Source: Nitriliruptoraceae bacterium
Lineage (GTDB): Bacteria; Actinomycetota; Nitriliruptoria; Nitriliruptorales; Nitriliruptoraceae
NCBI GenBank assembly: GCA_007134165.1
Contig: SLLJ01000339.1
Location: 1 to 7,612, forward strand
DNA: 7,612 nt
Direction of reading: 5' to 3'
Of this stretch, positions 1 through 5,508 are shown piece by piece. The notes beneath the pieces are model-generated. The model did no database searches and was not told where the DNA came from. It worked only from the letters and a program-made list of their open reading frames with translations. Position 1 is the stretch's first letter, and every line of letters begins with the position of its first letter. A program made the position numbers and the translations under genes.

Positions 1-42
1 CGGGCTGGGGACGGGTTGCTGGTCGATGCGGCCCACGGCTGG

Positions 43-48
43 TAGGGT
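43..48 (+). promoter_or_regulatory. Possible -10 box upstream of ruvC
   Basis: TAGGGT inside GGTAGGGTCA fits the loose TANNNT form of actinobacterial housekeeping -10 elements. It lies about 65 bases before the ruvC start. No convincing -35 hexamer sits at 16-18 bp spacing: TTGCTG at 16-21 is about 21 bp away. The TAG at 43-45 is also a stop in one frame, so this could equally be the tail of an upstream gene. The call rests on the -10 match alone. Confidence 0.3.
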
Positions 49-70
49 CACGAACGCCTGTTCGTCGCAC

Positions 71-108
71 CCGAGCCCACCCGAGCCGCCCCCGAGCCCG
101 CCCCGAGG
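71..108 (+). repeat. Short phased CCGAGCC repeats before ruvC
   Basis: CCGAGCC occurs at 71-77, 81-87 and 92-98, with a diverged CCGAGG at 103-108. The copies are spaced 10 and 11 bases apart, about one DNA helical turn. The last copy supplies the GAGG of the ruvC ribosome binding site. In such GC-rich DNA this may be simple low-complexity sequence. A protein-binding role is only a possibility. Confidence 0.45.
105..108 (+). promoter_or_regulatory. Ribosome binding site deciding the ruvC start
   Basis: GAGG at 105-108 lies six bases before the ATG at 115, which is good spacing. It directly abuts the in-frame TTG at 109, leaving no spacing for that codon. This favours ATG 115 over TTG 109. 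The in-frame ATG at 154 has no comparable purine-rich site in front of it. Confidence 0.55.
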
Positions 109-114
109 TTGAGC

Positions 115-792
115 ATGCCCGCTGCTGTGCCCGCGGCCGACCCGCCCACCGGGATGGTCGTGCTGGGCGTGGATCCGGGCCTGACCCGATGCGGGCTCGG
201 AGTCCTCACCGGCCCGTCCGCGCGACCGCGGCTGCTGGCCGTCGAGTGCGTGCGGACCTCGTCGAGTCAGCCCACCGAGCAGCGGCTGCTCCGGGTCCAC
301 GATGCGCTGCTGGAGGTCATCCACCGGTACCAACCCGTCGCCGTCGCCGTCGAGCGGGTGCTGTTCTCCGGCAACGCCCGGACCGCCATGGCCACCGGGC
401 AGGCTGCCGGGGCGGCGCTGCTCGCCGCGGCCCGCGCCGGGCTGCCCGTCACCGCCTACAGCCCCAACGAGGTCAAGCTCACCGTCACCGGTTCGGGCGC
501 GGCCGACAAGGACGCGGTAGCCCGGCTGGTGGCCGCGCAGCTGTGCCTGACCGCGCCGCCCGCCCCGGCGGATGTCGCCGATGCACTCGCGGTCGCGCTG
601 ACCCACCTGGCGCGCGCTCGGATGGCTGCAGCGGTGGCGGGCACCCCGGCCGCCACCGCGCTGGCCGCCGCCGAGCAGCAGGCGTCCCGGGCTGCGAAGG
701 GCGGTTGGCAGGCCGTGCTCGGCGACCGGCTCGGGCCCGCTGGCGACCCCAAACGCCCCGAGGATGCCGTGGTCCGGGGTCGGACCCGATGA
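115..792 (+). CDS. ruvC: Holliday junction resolvase RuvC
   Basis: RuvC is the endonuclease that cuts Holliday junctions by paired nicks as a dimer, together with RuvA and RuvB. The 225-residue product shows the RNase H-like fold signatures in order. VLGVDPGLTRCG near the start carries the first acidic residue (D20). VAVERVLFSGNARTA carries E80, and PNEVKLTVTGSG follows at about 117-128. The C-terminal PADVADALAVALTH contains D153 and D156. These match the four catalytic carboxylates known in the family. ATG 115 was chosen from the GAGG six bases upstream. ATG 154 would give 212 residues and would begin right at the conserved VVLGVDPG strand, so it remains possible. The product is longer than the usual 170-190 residues because of an Ala/Arg-rich tail of about 55 residues after the last catalytic motif. 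The stop overlaps the ruvA start (ATGA at 789-792). Confidence 0.96.
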   Translation: MPAAVPAADPPTGMVVLGVDPGLTRCGLGVLTGPSARPRLLAVECVRTSSSQPTEQRLLRVHDALLEVIHRYQPVAVAVERVLFSGNARTAMATGQAAGAALLAAARAGLPVTAYSPNEVKLTVTGSGAADKDAVARLVAAQLCLTAPPAPADVADALAVALTHLARARMAAAVAGTPAATALAAAEQQASRAAKGGWQAVLGDRLGPAGDPKRPEDAVVRGRTR

Positions 793-1448
793 TCGCGCAC
801 CTGCGCGGACGGATCGCCCACCGCGATGTCGGTCGGGTGGTGGTGGACGTCGGTGGGGTGGGCTACCTGGTGCACGTGGTCACCGGCGAGCGCATCCCTC
901 CGCGTGGCGAGCCGGTCGAGCTGCACACCTCCCTGCAGGTCCGGGAGGACGCGATGACGCTCTACGGCTTCACCGACCGCGACACGCTGGTCCTCTTCGA
1001 ACTGCTGCTCACGGCTTCCGGGGTGGGTCCGAAGCTGGCGCTGGCGGCGGTCGGTACCCACCGCCCGGACGTGCTGCGCACCGCCATCGGCGGGGGGGAC
1101 GTGGCCACGTTGACTGACATCCCGGGCGTCGGCCGCAAGGTCGCCGAGCGGCTCGTGCTCGAACTCAAGGAGAAGGTCGGCATGCCCGCCGCTGGTCTTT
1201 CCGCGCCGGGACCGGGCACGAACGGTGGCGCCGAGCCCACCGTGCTCGCCGAGGTTCGCGACGCCCTGCTCGGCCTTGGCTACTCCGCCGGCGAGGTGCA
1301 GCAGGCGCTGGCTTCCCTGGCCGGCGACGCCACGGCCGACACGCAGGGCGCCGGAGCCGGTGGACAGGACCTGGCCGCTGACACCTCGGCGCTGCTGCGA
1401 CGGGCGCTGCGCACGCTGGCCGGCAGCACCCCCGACGGGGGCCGGTGA
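789..1448 (+). CDS. ruvA: Holliday junction branch migration protein RuvA
   Basis: RuvA forms a tetramer that holds the four-way junction open and flat and recruits RuvB hexamers. The 219-residue product has the usual three parts. An N-terminal OB fold spans about 1-62 (MIAHLRGRIA start, VGYLVHV strand). Its VREDAMTLYGF segment carries the acidic-pin pair E53 and D54. Two helix-hairpin-helix DNA-binding motifs follow, GVGPKLALA at 78-86 and GVGRKVAERLVLEL at 113-126. A flexible Gly/Pro-rich linker at about 133-150 leads to the C-terminal RuvB-binding three-helix domain (about 150-212, VRDALLGLGYSAGEV). The length is close to the family norm of about 200. The start is fixed by the ATGA overlap with the ruvC stop and by the family-typical N-terminus. 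The frame stays open upstream through ruvC, but that is antigenic-looking Arg-rich shadow translation. The stop codon overlaps the start region of ruvB. Confidence 0.97.
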   Translation: MIAHLRGRIAHRDVGRVVVDVGGVGYLVHVVTGERIPPRGEPVELHTSLQVREDAMTLYGFTDRDTLVLFELLLTASGVGPKLALAAVGTHRPDVLRTAIGGGDVATLTDIPGVGRKVAERLVLELKEKVGMPAAGLSAPGPGTNGGAEPTVLAEVRDALLGLGYSAGEVQQALASLAGDATADTQGAGAGGQDLAADTSALLRRALRTLAGSTPDGGR

Positions 1449-2548
1449 TGGCCGCAGCTGGTCCCACCCAACCCGACCGGCCCGACGGCCCGCACGCGGA
1501 CGGCGAGGATGTGCTCGACGTCGAGGTACTGCCGGGCGAGGACCAGGTCGACGCACGGCTGCGCCCGGCCCGGCTCGAGGAGTTTGTCGGCCAGGACCGC
1601 GTGCGCCGGCAGCTGCAGTTGGTGCTCGCCGGCGCGATCCGACGCGGGCAGTCCGCCGACCACGTGCTGCTGTCGGGCGCGCCGGGTCTGGGCAAGACCA
1701 CCCTGGCCGCCATCGTCGCGCACGAGGTCGGCGCCCAGTTCCGGGCTACCTCGGGTCCGGCCATCGAACGCCCCGGAGACCTCGCTGCCATCCTCACCGG
1801 TCTCGAAGCCGGTGACGTGCTGTTCGTCGACGAGGTGCACCGCCTGCCGCGCACCGTCGAGGAGGTCCTGTACCCGGCGATGGAGGACTTCGAGCTCGAC
1901 ATCGTGGTGGGCAAGGGGCCCGGCGCACGCTCCATCCGCCTCGAGCTACCCCGCTTCACGATGGTCGGCGCGACCACCCGCACCGGGTTGATCTCCTCGC
2001 CGTTGCGGGACCGCTTCGGGTTCTCCGCCCAGCTCGAGCACTACGAGGTCGAGGAGCTGCTGCGCATCGTGCGGCGCACCGCGGGCTTGCTCGGCATCCC
2101 GATCGACGACGAAGGCGCGGCCGAGGTCGCCAGCCGTTCGCGGGGCACACCGCGCATCGCCAACCGGCTGCTGCGCCGGGTGCGCGACTACGCGGATGTC
2201 GAGGCCCAGGGCACGGTCGACCTCGAGGTGGCGCGTGCGGCCCTGGCCGTGTTCGACGTCGACGAGCTCGGCCTGGATCGCCTCGACCGCCGGGTGCTCG
2301 AGGCGGTGGTGGACGGGTTCGGTGGCGGGCCGGTGGGCCTGACCACGCTCGCCACCGCCGTAGCCGAAGAGCCCGATACCGTCGAGGATGCGGTCGAACC
2401 CTTCCTGTTGCGCTGCGGCCTGCTGCAGCGCACCCCCCGCGGGCGGATCGCGACCCCGGGCGCCTACCAGCATCTGGGTCGGGAGCAGCCCGCTACCGGG
2501 GGCACGGATTCGAGCGCGCGACCCACGCTGTTCGATGACCCGGCCTGA
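1448..2548 (+). CDS. ruvB: Holliday junction branch migration ATPase RuvB
   Basis: RuvB is the AAA+ hexameric motor that pulls DNA through the RuvA-held junction using ATP. The 366-residue product contains all the expected elements. These are ARLEEFVGQD (41-50), Walker A GAPGLGKTT (77-85), Walker B LFVDEVH (125-131, with Val where many have Ile), sensor 1 GATTR (174-178), the arginine-finger segment SPLRDRFG (184-191) and sensor 2 SRGTPRIANRLL (231-242). A C-terminal winged helix ends with TPRGRIATPGAYQHLG (329-344). Acidic N-terminal (about 35 residues) and C-terminal (about 20 residues) extensions make it longer than the roughly 336-residue E. coli protein, as is common in actinobacteria. 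ATG 1448 overlaps the ruvA TGA by one base. The adjacent in-frame GTG at 1445 would add one residue. Translation is probably coupled to ruvA. A five-bp GC hairpin precedes the start. Confidence 0.98.
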   Translation: MAAAGPTQPDRPDGPHADGEDVLDVEVLPGEDQVDARLRPARLEEFVGQDRVRRQLQLVLAGAIRRGQSADHVLLSGAPGLGKTTLAAIVAHEVGAQFRATSGPAIERPGDLAAILTGLEAGDVLFVDEVHRLPRTVEEVLYPAMEDFELDIVVGKGPGARSIRLELPRFTMVGATTRTGLISSPLRDRFGFSAQLEHYEVEELLRIVRRTAGLLGIPIDDEGAAEVASRSRGTPRIANRLLRRVRDYADVEAQGTVDLEVARAALAVFDVDELGLDRLDRRVLEAVVDGFGGGPVGLTTLATAVAEEPDTVEDAVEPFLLRCGLLQRTPRGRIATPGAYQHLGREQPATGGTDSSARPTLFDDPA

Positions 2549-2564
2549 GTTCCAGATCCGAACG

Positions 2565-2583
2565 CGGGCCCGGACCCGGCCCG
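2565..2583 (+). other. Weak GC hairpin between ruvB and the antiporter gene
   Basis: CGGGCC at 2565-2570 and GGCCCG at 2578-2583 can pair around a seven-base loop, 17 bases after the ruvB stop. There is no T-run, so it is not a classical intrinsic terminator. It may only slow polymerase or protect RNA ends, or be a chance product of GC-rich sequence. The rest of the 61-bp gap holds only the GGAGG ribosome binding site of the next gene. Confidence 0.25.
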
Positions 2584-2609
2584 AGACCGACATCTGACCC
2601 GGAGGGCGC

Positions 2610-4097
2610 ATGGAGCTTCAGCTGGGCATCGACCGGTTGGTGTTCGTCGTGGCCGTGTTGCTGCTCGGCTCGGTGCTGGTCGCTGCACTCGCCGCCCGGT
2701 TCGGTGACCGGCTGCGGATCCCGAGCGCGCTGCTCTTCCTTGGCCTGGGGATGGCCGTGGGCGTCGACGGTGCCGGCTGGCTCGACCTCGACGACCCCGC
2801 CCTGGTGCGCGACCTCGGCGCGATCGCCCTGTTGTTCATCCTGTTCGAGGGGGGCCTGACCACCAAGCCCACCGACCTACGGCTGGCGGCGCTGCCGGGT
2901 TCGCTGCTGGCCACCGTCGGGGTCGCGCTCACCGCGGGGGTGACAGGCCTGGGGGTGTGGCTGCTGTTCGGGGTGGACCTGGTCACCGCGCTGCTGCTGG
3001 GGGCGGTGGTGGCCTCCACCGACGCCGCCGCGGTGTTCTCGATGATGCGCACCACCGCACTGCCCCGCCGGGTGTCGGCCATCCTGCGTATGGAGTCCGG
3101 AGCCAACGACCCGTTCGCGGTGATGCTGACCGTCGGGCTGATCGCCACCGTTCAGGGCGGTACCACACCGGGCCAGTGGGTCGGCTTCGCGACGCTGCAG
3201 TTGCTCGGCGGCACGTTCGTCGGGGTCGCCATCGGGCTGGCCGGAGTGTGGCTGCTGCGACGGATCGACCTCGGCGTCGAGGGGCTGTACCCGGTGGTCG
3301 CGGCGGCGGTGGCGGGGGTCGCGTACGGGGTGGCGGCCTGGGTGGGCGCGTCGGGCTTCGTGGCGGTCTACCTGGCGGGGCTGCTGATCGGGGCGCTGGT
3401 CCCGCGGCACCGGCGGTCGGTGCTGGGCTTCCACGAGGCGCTGGCCAACACCGCGGAGATCGGGCTGTTCCTGCTGCTCGGCCTGCTGGTCGTGCCGAGC
3501 AAGCTGCCGGGGGTCGCACCCCAGGCGCTGGCGGTGGCGCTGCTGCTGGTGCTATTCGCCCGCCCGGCGGCGGTGGCGCTGTGCAGCCTGGGCTCGCGGC
3601 TGGGTTGGCGGGAGCAGGCGGTGGTGACCTGGGCGGGGCTGCGGGGGGCGGTGCCGATCGTGCTGTCCACCTTCCCGTACACGGCGGGGGTGGACGGCGG
3701 TGCGGTGCTGTTCGACATCGTGTTCTTCGTCGTGCTCGTCTCGGTGCTGGTCCAGGGGCTGAGCCTGCAGCCGCTGGTGCGTCGGCTGGGGATGGCCTCC
3801 GAGCGCCCTGCCTGGTCGCCGGTCGCCGAGGCGCTGCCCCTCGATGGGATCGACGTCGACATGGTGGAGCTCACGGTCACCGAGGAACTGGTGGTCGCCG
3901 GCCAGCGCCTGCGGGACCTGCCCGGGCTCGGACCCGCCCGGGTCGCCGCCATCGTGCGTGGCCACCGGGTGGTGGTCCCGAGCGGCGACACCCGCCTCCT
4001 GACCGGCGACGTGCTGCTGCTGACGGTGCCGCGGGAGCACGACCTGGTGGCGCGGCTGACCGCCTGGGCCCGCGGCGAGGACCGTCCTCCGCGCTGA
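2610..4097 (+). CDS. CPA1 cation/proton antiporter, NhaP2/CvrA-like, with RCK_C domain
   Basis: This is an inner-membrane antiporter that would exchange cytoplasmic K+ or Na+ for external H+. The 495-residue product has about a dozen hydrophobic segments from residue 8 to about 390. STDAAAVFSMMR (136-147) and MESGANDPFAV (161-171) carry D138 and the N166-D167 pair typical of electroneutral CPA1 exchangers. FARP (316-319) and WAGLRGAVPIVL (341-352) also fit the family. After the membrane part, about 415-487 (VELTVTEELVVAG, then RDLPGLG, then LLTGDVLLLTVP) resembles an RCK_C/TrkA_C ligand-binding domain, as in NhaP2/CvrA. It is shorter than E. coli CvrA (about 578 residues), and I see no CorC/HlyC-like domain after RCK_C. 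The ion preference cannot be read from the sequence. GGAGG at 2601-2605 sits four bases before the ATG, which supports this start. It lies 61 bp after ruvB and may be co-transcribed, but no functional link to RuvABC is evident. Confidence 0.9.
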   Translation: MELQLGIDRLVFVVAVLLLGSVLVAALAARFGDRLRIPSALLFLGLGMAVGVDGAGWLDLDDPALVRDLGAIALLFILFEGGLTTKPTDLRLAALPGSLLATVGVALTAGVTGLGVWLLFGVDLVTALLLGAVVASTDAAAVFSMMRTTALPRRVSAILRMESGANDPFAVMLTVGLIATVQGGTTPGQWVGFATLQLLGGTFVGVAIGLAGVWLLRRIDLGVEGLYPVVAAAVAGVAYGVAAWVGASGFVAVYLAGLLIGALVPRHRRSVLGFHEALANTAEIGLFLLLGLLVVPSKLPGVAPQALAVALLLVLFARPAAVALCSLGSRLGWREQAVVTWAGLRGAVPIVLSTFPYTAGVDGGAVLFDIVFFVVLVSVLVQGLSLQPLVRRLGMASERPAWSPVAEALPLDGIDVDMVELTVTEELVVAGQRLRDLPGLGPARVAAIVRGHRVVVPSGDTRLLTGDVLLLTVPREHDLVARLTAWARGEDRPPR

Positions 4098-4129
4098 GGC
4101 CGACCGGCCACGGGCCACGGCCCGGGCGG

Positions 4130-4135
4130 TACGCT
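4130..4135 (+). promoter_or_regulatory. Possible -10 box for the yajC transcript
   Basis: TACGCT in GCGGTACGCTGCC fits the actinobacterial TANNNT pattern. It lies in the 130-bp gap after the antiporter gene, 92 bases before the yajC start. No clear -35 element is visible about 17 bp upstream. If it is real, transcription would begin near 4142, so the nested hairpin at 4140-4174 would be at the very 5' end of the mRNA. Confidence 0.3.
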
Positions 4136-4139
4136 GCCG

Positions 4140-4174
4140 CGCGGGCGTGCCCCGTCGCGGGGCCGATGCCCGTG
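4140..4174 (+). promoter_or_regulatory. Nested hairpin in the yajC leader
   Basis: The inner stem GCCCCG (4149-4154) pairs with CGGGGC (4158-4163) around a TCG loop. The outer stem at 4140-4146 pairs with 4168-4174 (seven pairs including one G-U), separated from the inner stem by a small internal loop. This gives about 13 pairs in total. No T-run follows, so it is not a standard terminator. It could be a 5' leader stem-loop affecting mRNA stability or yajC expression, or a T-less terminator for the antiporter gene. I cannot decide between these. Confidence 0.4.
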
Positions 4175-4215
4175 TCCCGGACCCGCCACCGACCCCGGTG
4201 TGGTCCCACCCCCCG

Positions 4216-4221
4216 AGAGGA
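4216..4221 (+). promoter_or_regulatory. Ribosome binding site deciding the yajC start
   Basis: AGAGGA at 4216-4221 lies six bases before GTG 4228. This picks GTG 4228 over the farther in-frame GTG 4147, whose product would carry a 27-residue Pro/Arg-rich prefix foreign to YajC and would start inside the leader hairpin. Confidence 0.8.
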
Positions 4222-4227
4222 CCTGTC

Positions 4228-4506
4228 GTGGAACTGCTGCTGCCCCTGGCGTTCCTCGTGGTGCTGTACATGCTGCTCATCCGCCCGCAGCAGAAGCGCC
4301 AGAAGGAGCACCGTCAGCAGATCTCCAGCCTGGAGATCGGCGATGACGTGGTCACCGTCGGTGGTCTGCACGGCCGCGTCAAGGCGCTGACCGACGAGAC
4401 CATGGACCTCGCCGTCGACGGCGAGAAACCGCCGACCGTGCTGCGCTTCCAGCGCTCGTCGCTGGCGCGCATCGTGCGCGACGACCCGGATCCGGACGAC
4501 GAGTGA
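4228..4506 (+). CDS. yajC: Sec translocon accessory subunit YajC
   Basis: YajC is a small single-span membrane protein that associates with SecD-SecF and the SecYEG channel. The 92-residue product has one N-terminal hydrophobic helix (ELLLPLAFLVVLYMLLI, residues 2-18), then the family hallmark RPQQKRQKEH. A compact cytoplasmic domain follows, containing IGDDVVTVGGLHGRV (about 37-51) and an acidic tail ending DPDDE. Length and motif order are normal for the family. The GTG start is set by AGAGGA six bases upstream. The last codon and stop overlap the next gene (GTGA at 4503-4506), so YajC and the HD protein are probably translated together. The location just upstream of secD-secF, though separated from them by the HD gene, agrees with the assignment. 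Confidence 0.95.
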   Translation: MELLLPLAFLVVLYMLLIRPQQKRQKEHRQQISSLEIGDDVVTVGGLHGRVKALTDETMDLAVDGEKPPTVLRFQRSSLARIVRDDPDPDDE

Positions 4507-5417
4507 GCCGACTGCCCGAACCGCCGCACGCCGACGCCGATCCGGAGGGCCTGCTGCCCCGGATCGACGGACCGGTGCTGGGTCCGGACGCGGGCTGGGA
4601 GCCGGCCCCGGCCAGCTCCCCGTCGGCCATGACCGATCCGCTCAGTGCCATCCAGGGGTCGGCGGAGGCGGCACTGGTGCGCGGCGTGGACGCGGCCGCC
4701 GCCGTGCGTGAGGCCGAGCAGGTCGCGGTCGACGCCGAGCGGCGCACCGGCTCGCAGGTCGACATCCTGACCCGCCTGCAGCGCGACGAGGTCGTCAGTG
4801 CGTTCCTGAAGCTCTCGGACCAGTTCCTCGCCTCCCAGGGCTTCACCGAGCACGGCTTTCGCCACGCCAACCTCGTCGGGCGCATCGCCTACAACGTGCT
4901 CAGCCACCTCGGCGCCGACGAGGAACTGTGTGAGCTGGCCGCGGTCGGCGGCTACCTCCACGACGTCGGCAACGTGGTCACCCGGGCCAACCACGGGCTT
5001 TCGGGCGCCTGGATCGCGTACGACGCGCTCCGGCGGCTCGAGGTCGACCCCTACCGCATCGGGCTGGTGCTCTCCGCGGTCGGCAACCACGAGGAGCAGT
5101 ACGGCTCGTCGATCGGACCGGTGGGCGCAGCGGTGATCCTGGCCGACAAGTCCGACGTGCACCGCAGCCGGGTGCGCAAGGGCGCGGATCCGATCAACGA
5201 CATCCACGACCGAGTCAACGACGCGGTCACCTACTCCTTCCTGCGGGTTGACGCCGAGGCGGCGACCATCACCCTCGAGCTCGAACTCGACACCGAGCGC
5301 TCCACGGTCATCGAGTACTTCGAGATCTTCCTCGAGCGCATGATCATGTGCCGGCGGGCCGCCGGCACCCTCGGCTGCACCTTCCGCATCACCGCCAACG
5401 GTGTTCCCCTGGGCTGA
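4503..5417 (+). CDS. HD-superfamily metal-dependent phosphohydrolase, substrate unknown
   Basis: The 304-residue product is a likely soluble HD-domain hydrolase acting on a phosphoester or nucleotide. I do not recognise a characterised member. Residues 1-60 are Pro/Ala/Asp-rich and probably disordered. A charged helix (about 64-82) follows. The HD core, from about 95 to 225, contains TEHGFRH (H117, H121), YLHDVGNVV (H153-D154), NHGLSG (H164), GNHEEQYG (H196) and LADKSDVHRSR (D215). This H...HD...H...H...D order could bind one or two metal ions. After IHDRVNDAV (234-242) comes a beta-alpha-beta tail (about 254-304) with the distinctive RMIMCRRAAGTLGC helix. There is no signal peptide or membrane segment. 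GTG 4503 overlaps the yajC stop by four bases. M43 (ATG 4629) is an alternative start without a visible ribosome binding site, and would remove most of the disordered region. The context inside a yajC-secDF cluster suggests co-expression with the Sec accessory complex, but a role in secretion is not shown. I recall similar HD proteins near sec genes in some Firmicutes but cannot verify this. Confidence 0.85.
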   Translation: MSRLPEPPHADADPEGLLPRIDGPVLGPDAGWEPAPASSPSAMTDPLSAIQGSAEAALVRGVDAAAAVREAEQVAVDAERRTGSQVDILTRLQRDEVVSAFLKLSDQFLASQGFTEHGFRHANLVGRIAYNVLSHLGADEELCELAAVGGYLHDVGNVVTRANHGLSGAWIAYDALRRLEVDPYRIGLVLSAVGNHEEQYGSSIGPVGAAVILADKSDVHRSRVRKGADPINDIHDRVNDAVTYSFLRVDAEAATITLELELDTERSTVIEYFEIFLERMIMCRRAAGTLGCTFRITANGVPLG

Positions 5418-5445
5418 GGTCGCTCGACCCGGACGCTCCCACGGC

Positions 5446-5497
5446 TGACTGCCCCGCTCCTGACTGCCCCGCTCCTGACTGCCCCGCTCCTGACTGC
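5446..5497 (+). repeat. Perfect 15-bp tandem repeat in the secD leader, 3.5 copies
   Basis: TGACTGCCCCGCTCC is repeated exactly at 5446-5460, 5461-5475 and 5476-5490, followed by the partial copy TGACTGC at 5491-5497. It fills most of the 91-bp spacer between the HD gene and secD and ends right at the secD ribosome binding site. Each copy contains a TGA in the secD frame. Identical copies suggest recent expansion by slippage. Copy number may vary between strains. Confidence 0.95.
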
Positions 5498-5502
5498 AAG
5501 GA
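5498..5502 (+). promoter_or_regulatory. Ribosome binding site deciding the secD start
   Basis: AAGGA at 5498-5502 lies six bases before GTG 5509. The last repeat copy puts an in-frame TGA at 5491-5493, so no standard start exists between that stop and GTG 5509. Confidence 0.85.
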
Positions 5503-5508
5503 CCCGAC

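Noticed and set aside
1..45. Possible C-terminus of an upstream gene ending at TAG 43-45
   Set aside because: Only 14 codons are visible, with no recognisable family ending. Another frame is also open to 112, so neither can be supported.
189..788. In-frame N-terminal extension of ruvA by 200 codons
   Set aside because: The extension is Arg/Ala/Gly-rich shadow translation of ruvC. The ATG at 789 starts with the family-typical MIAHLRGRI.
1092..1098. Run of seven G in ruvA as a possible frameshift site
   Set aside because: The frame is intact on both sides (IGGGDVATL reads as normal RuvA), and there is no sign of a programmed slip or an alternative product.
456..1556. Long minus-strand open frame (about 366 codons) opposite ruvC-ruvA-ruvB
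   Set aside because: Its translation is His/Arg/Gly-rich low-complexity with no family motif, and it lies opposite three certain genes. Long antisense frames are expected at this G+C content.
2610..4097. Heavy use of GGG glycine codons in the antiporter as a sign of horizontal transfer
   Set aside because: By rough hand count secD uses GGG about as often, so it is not distinctive even though the HD gene uses it less.
4111..4124. CGGGCC/GGCCCG hairpin after the antiporter stop as a terminator
   Set aside because: Only five pairs form around a four-base loop and no T-run follows. This is too weak to call in GC-rich DNA.
4147..4227. Upstream GTG start for yajC
   Set aside because: It would add a Pro/Arg-rich prefix before the membrane helix, lacks a ribosome binding site, and lies within the leader hairpin.
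2957..4390. Plus-strand frame of about 477 codons overlapping the antiporter and yajC
   Set aside because: Gly/Arg/Ala-rich with no domain. The overlapping frame encodes a clear antiporter with membrane helices and family motifs.
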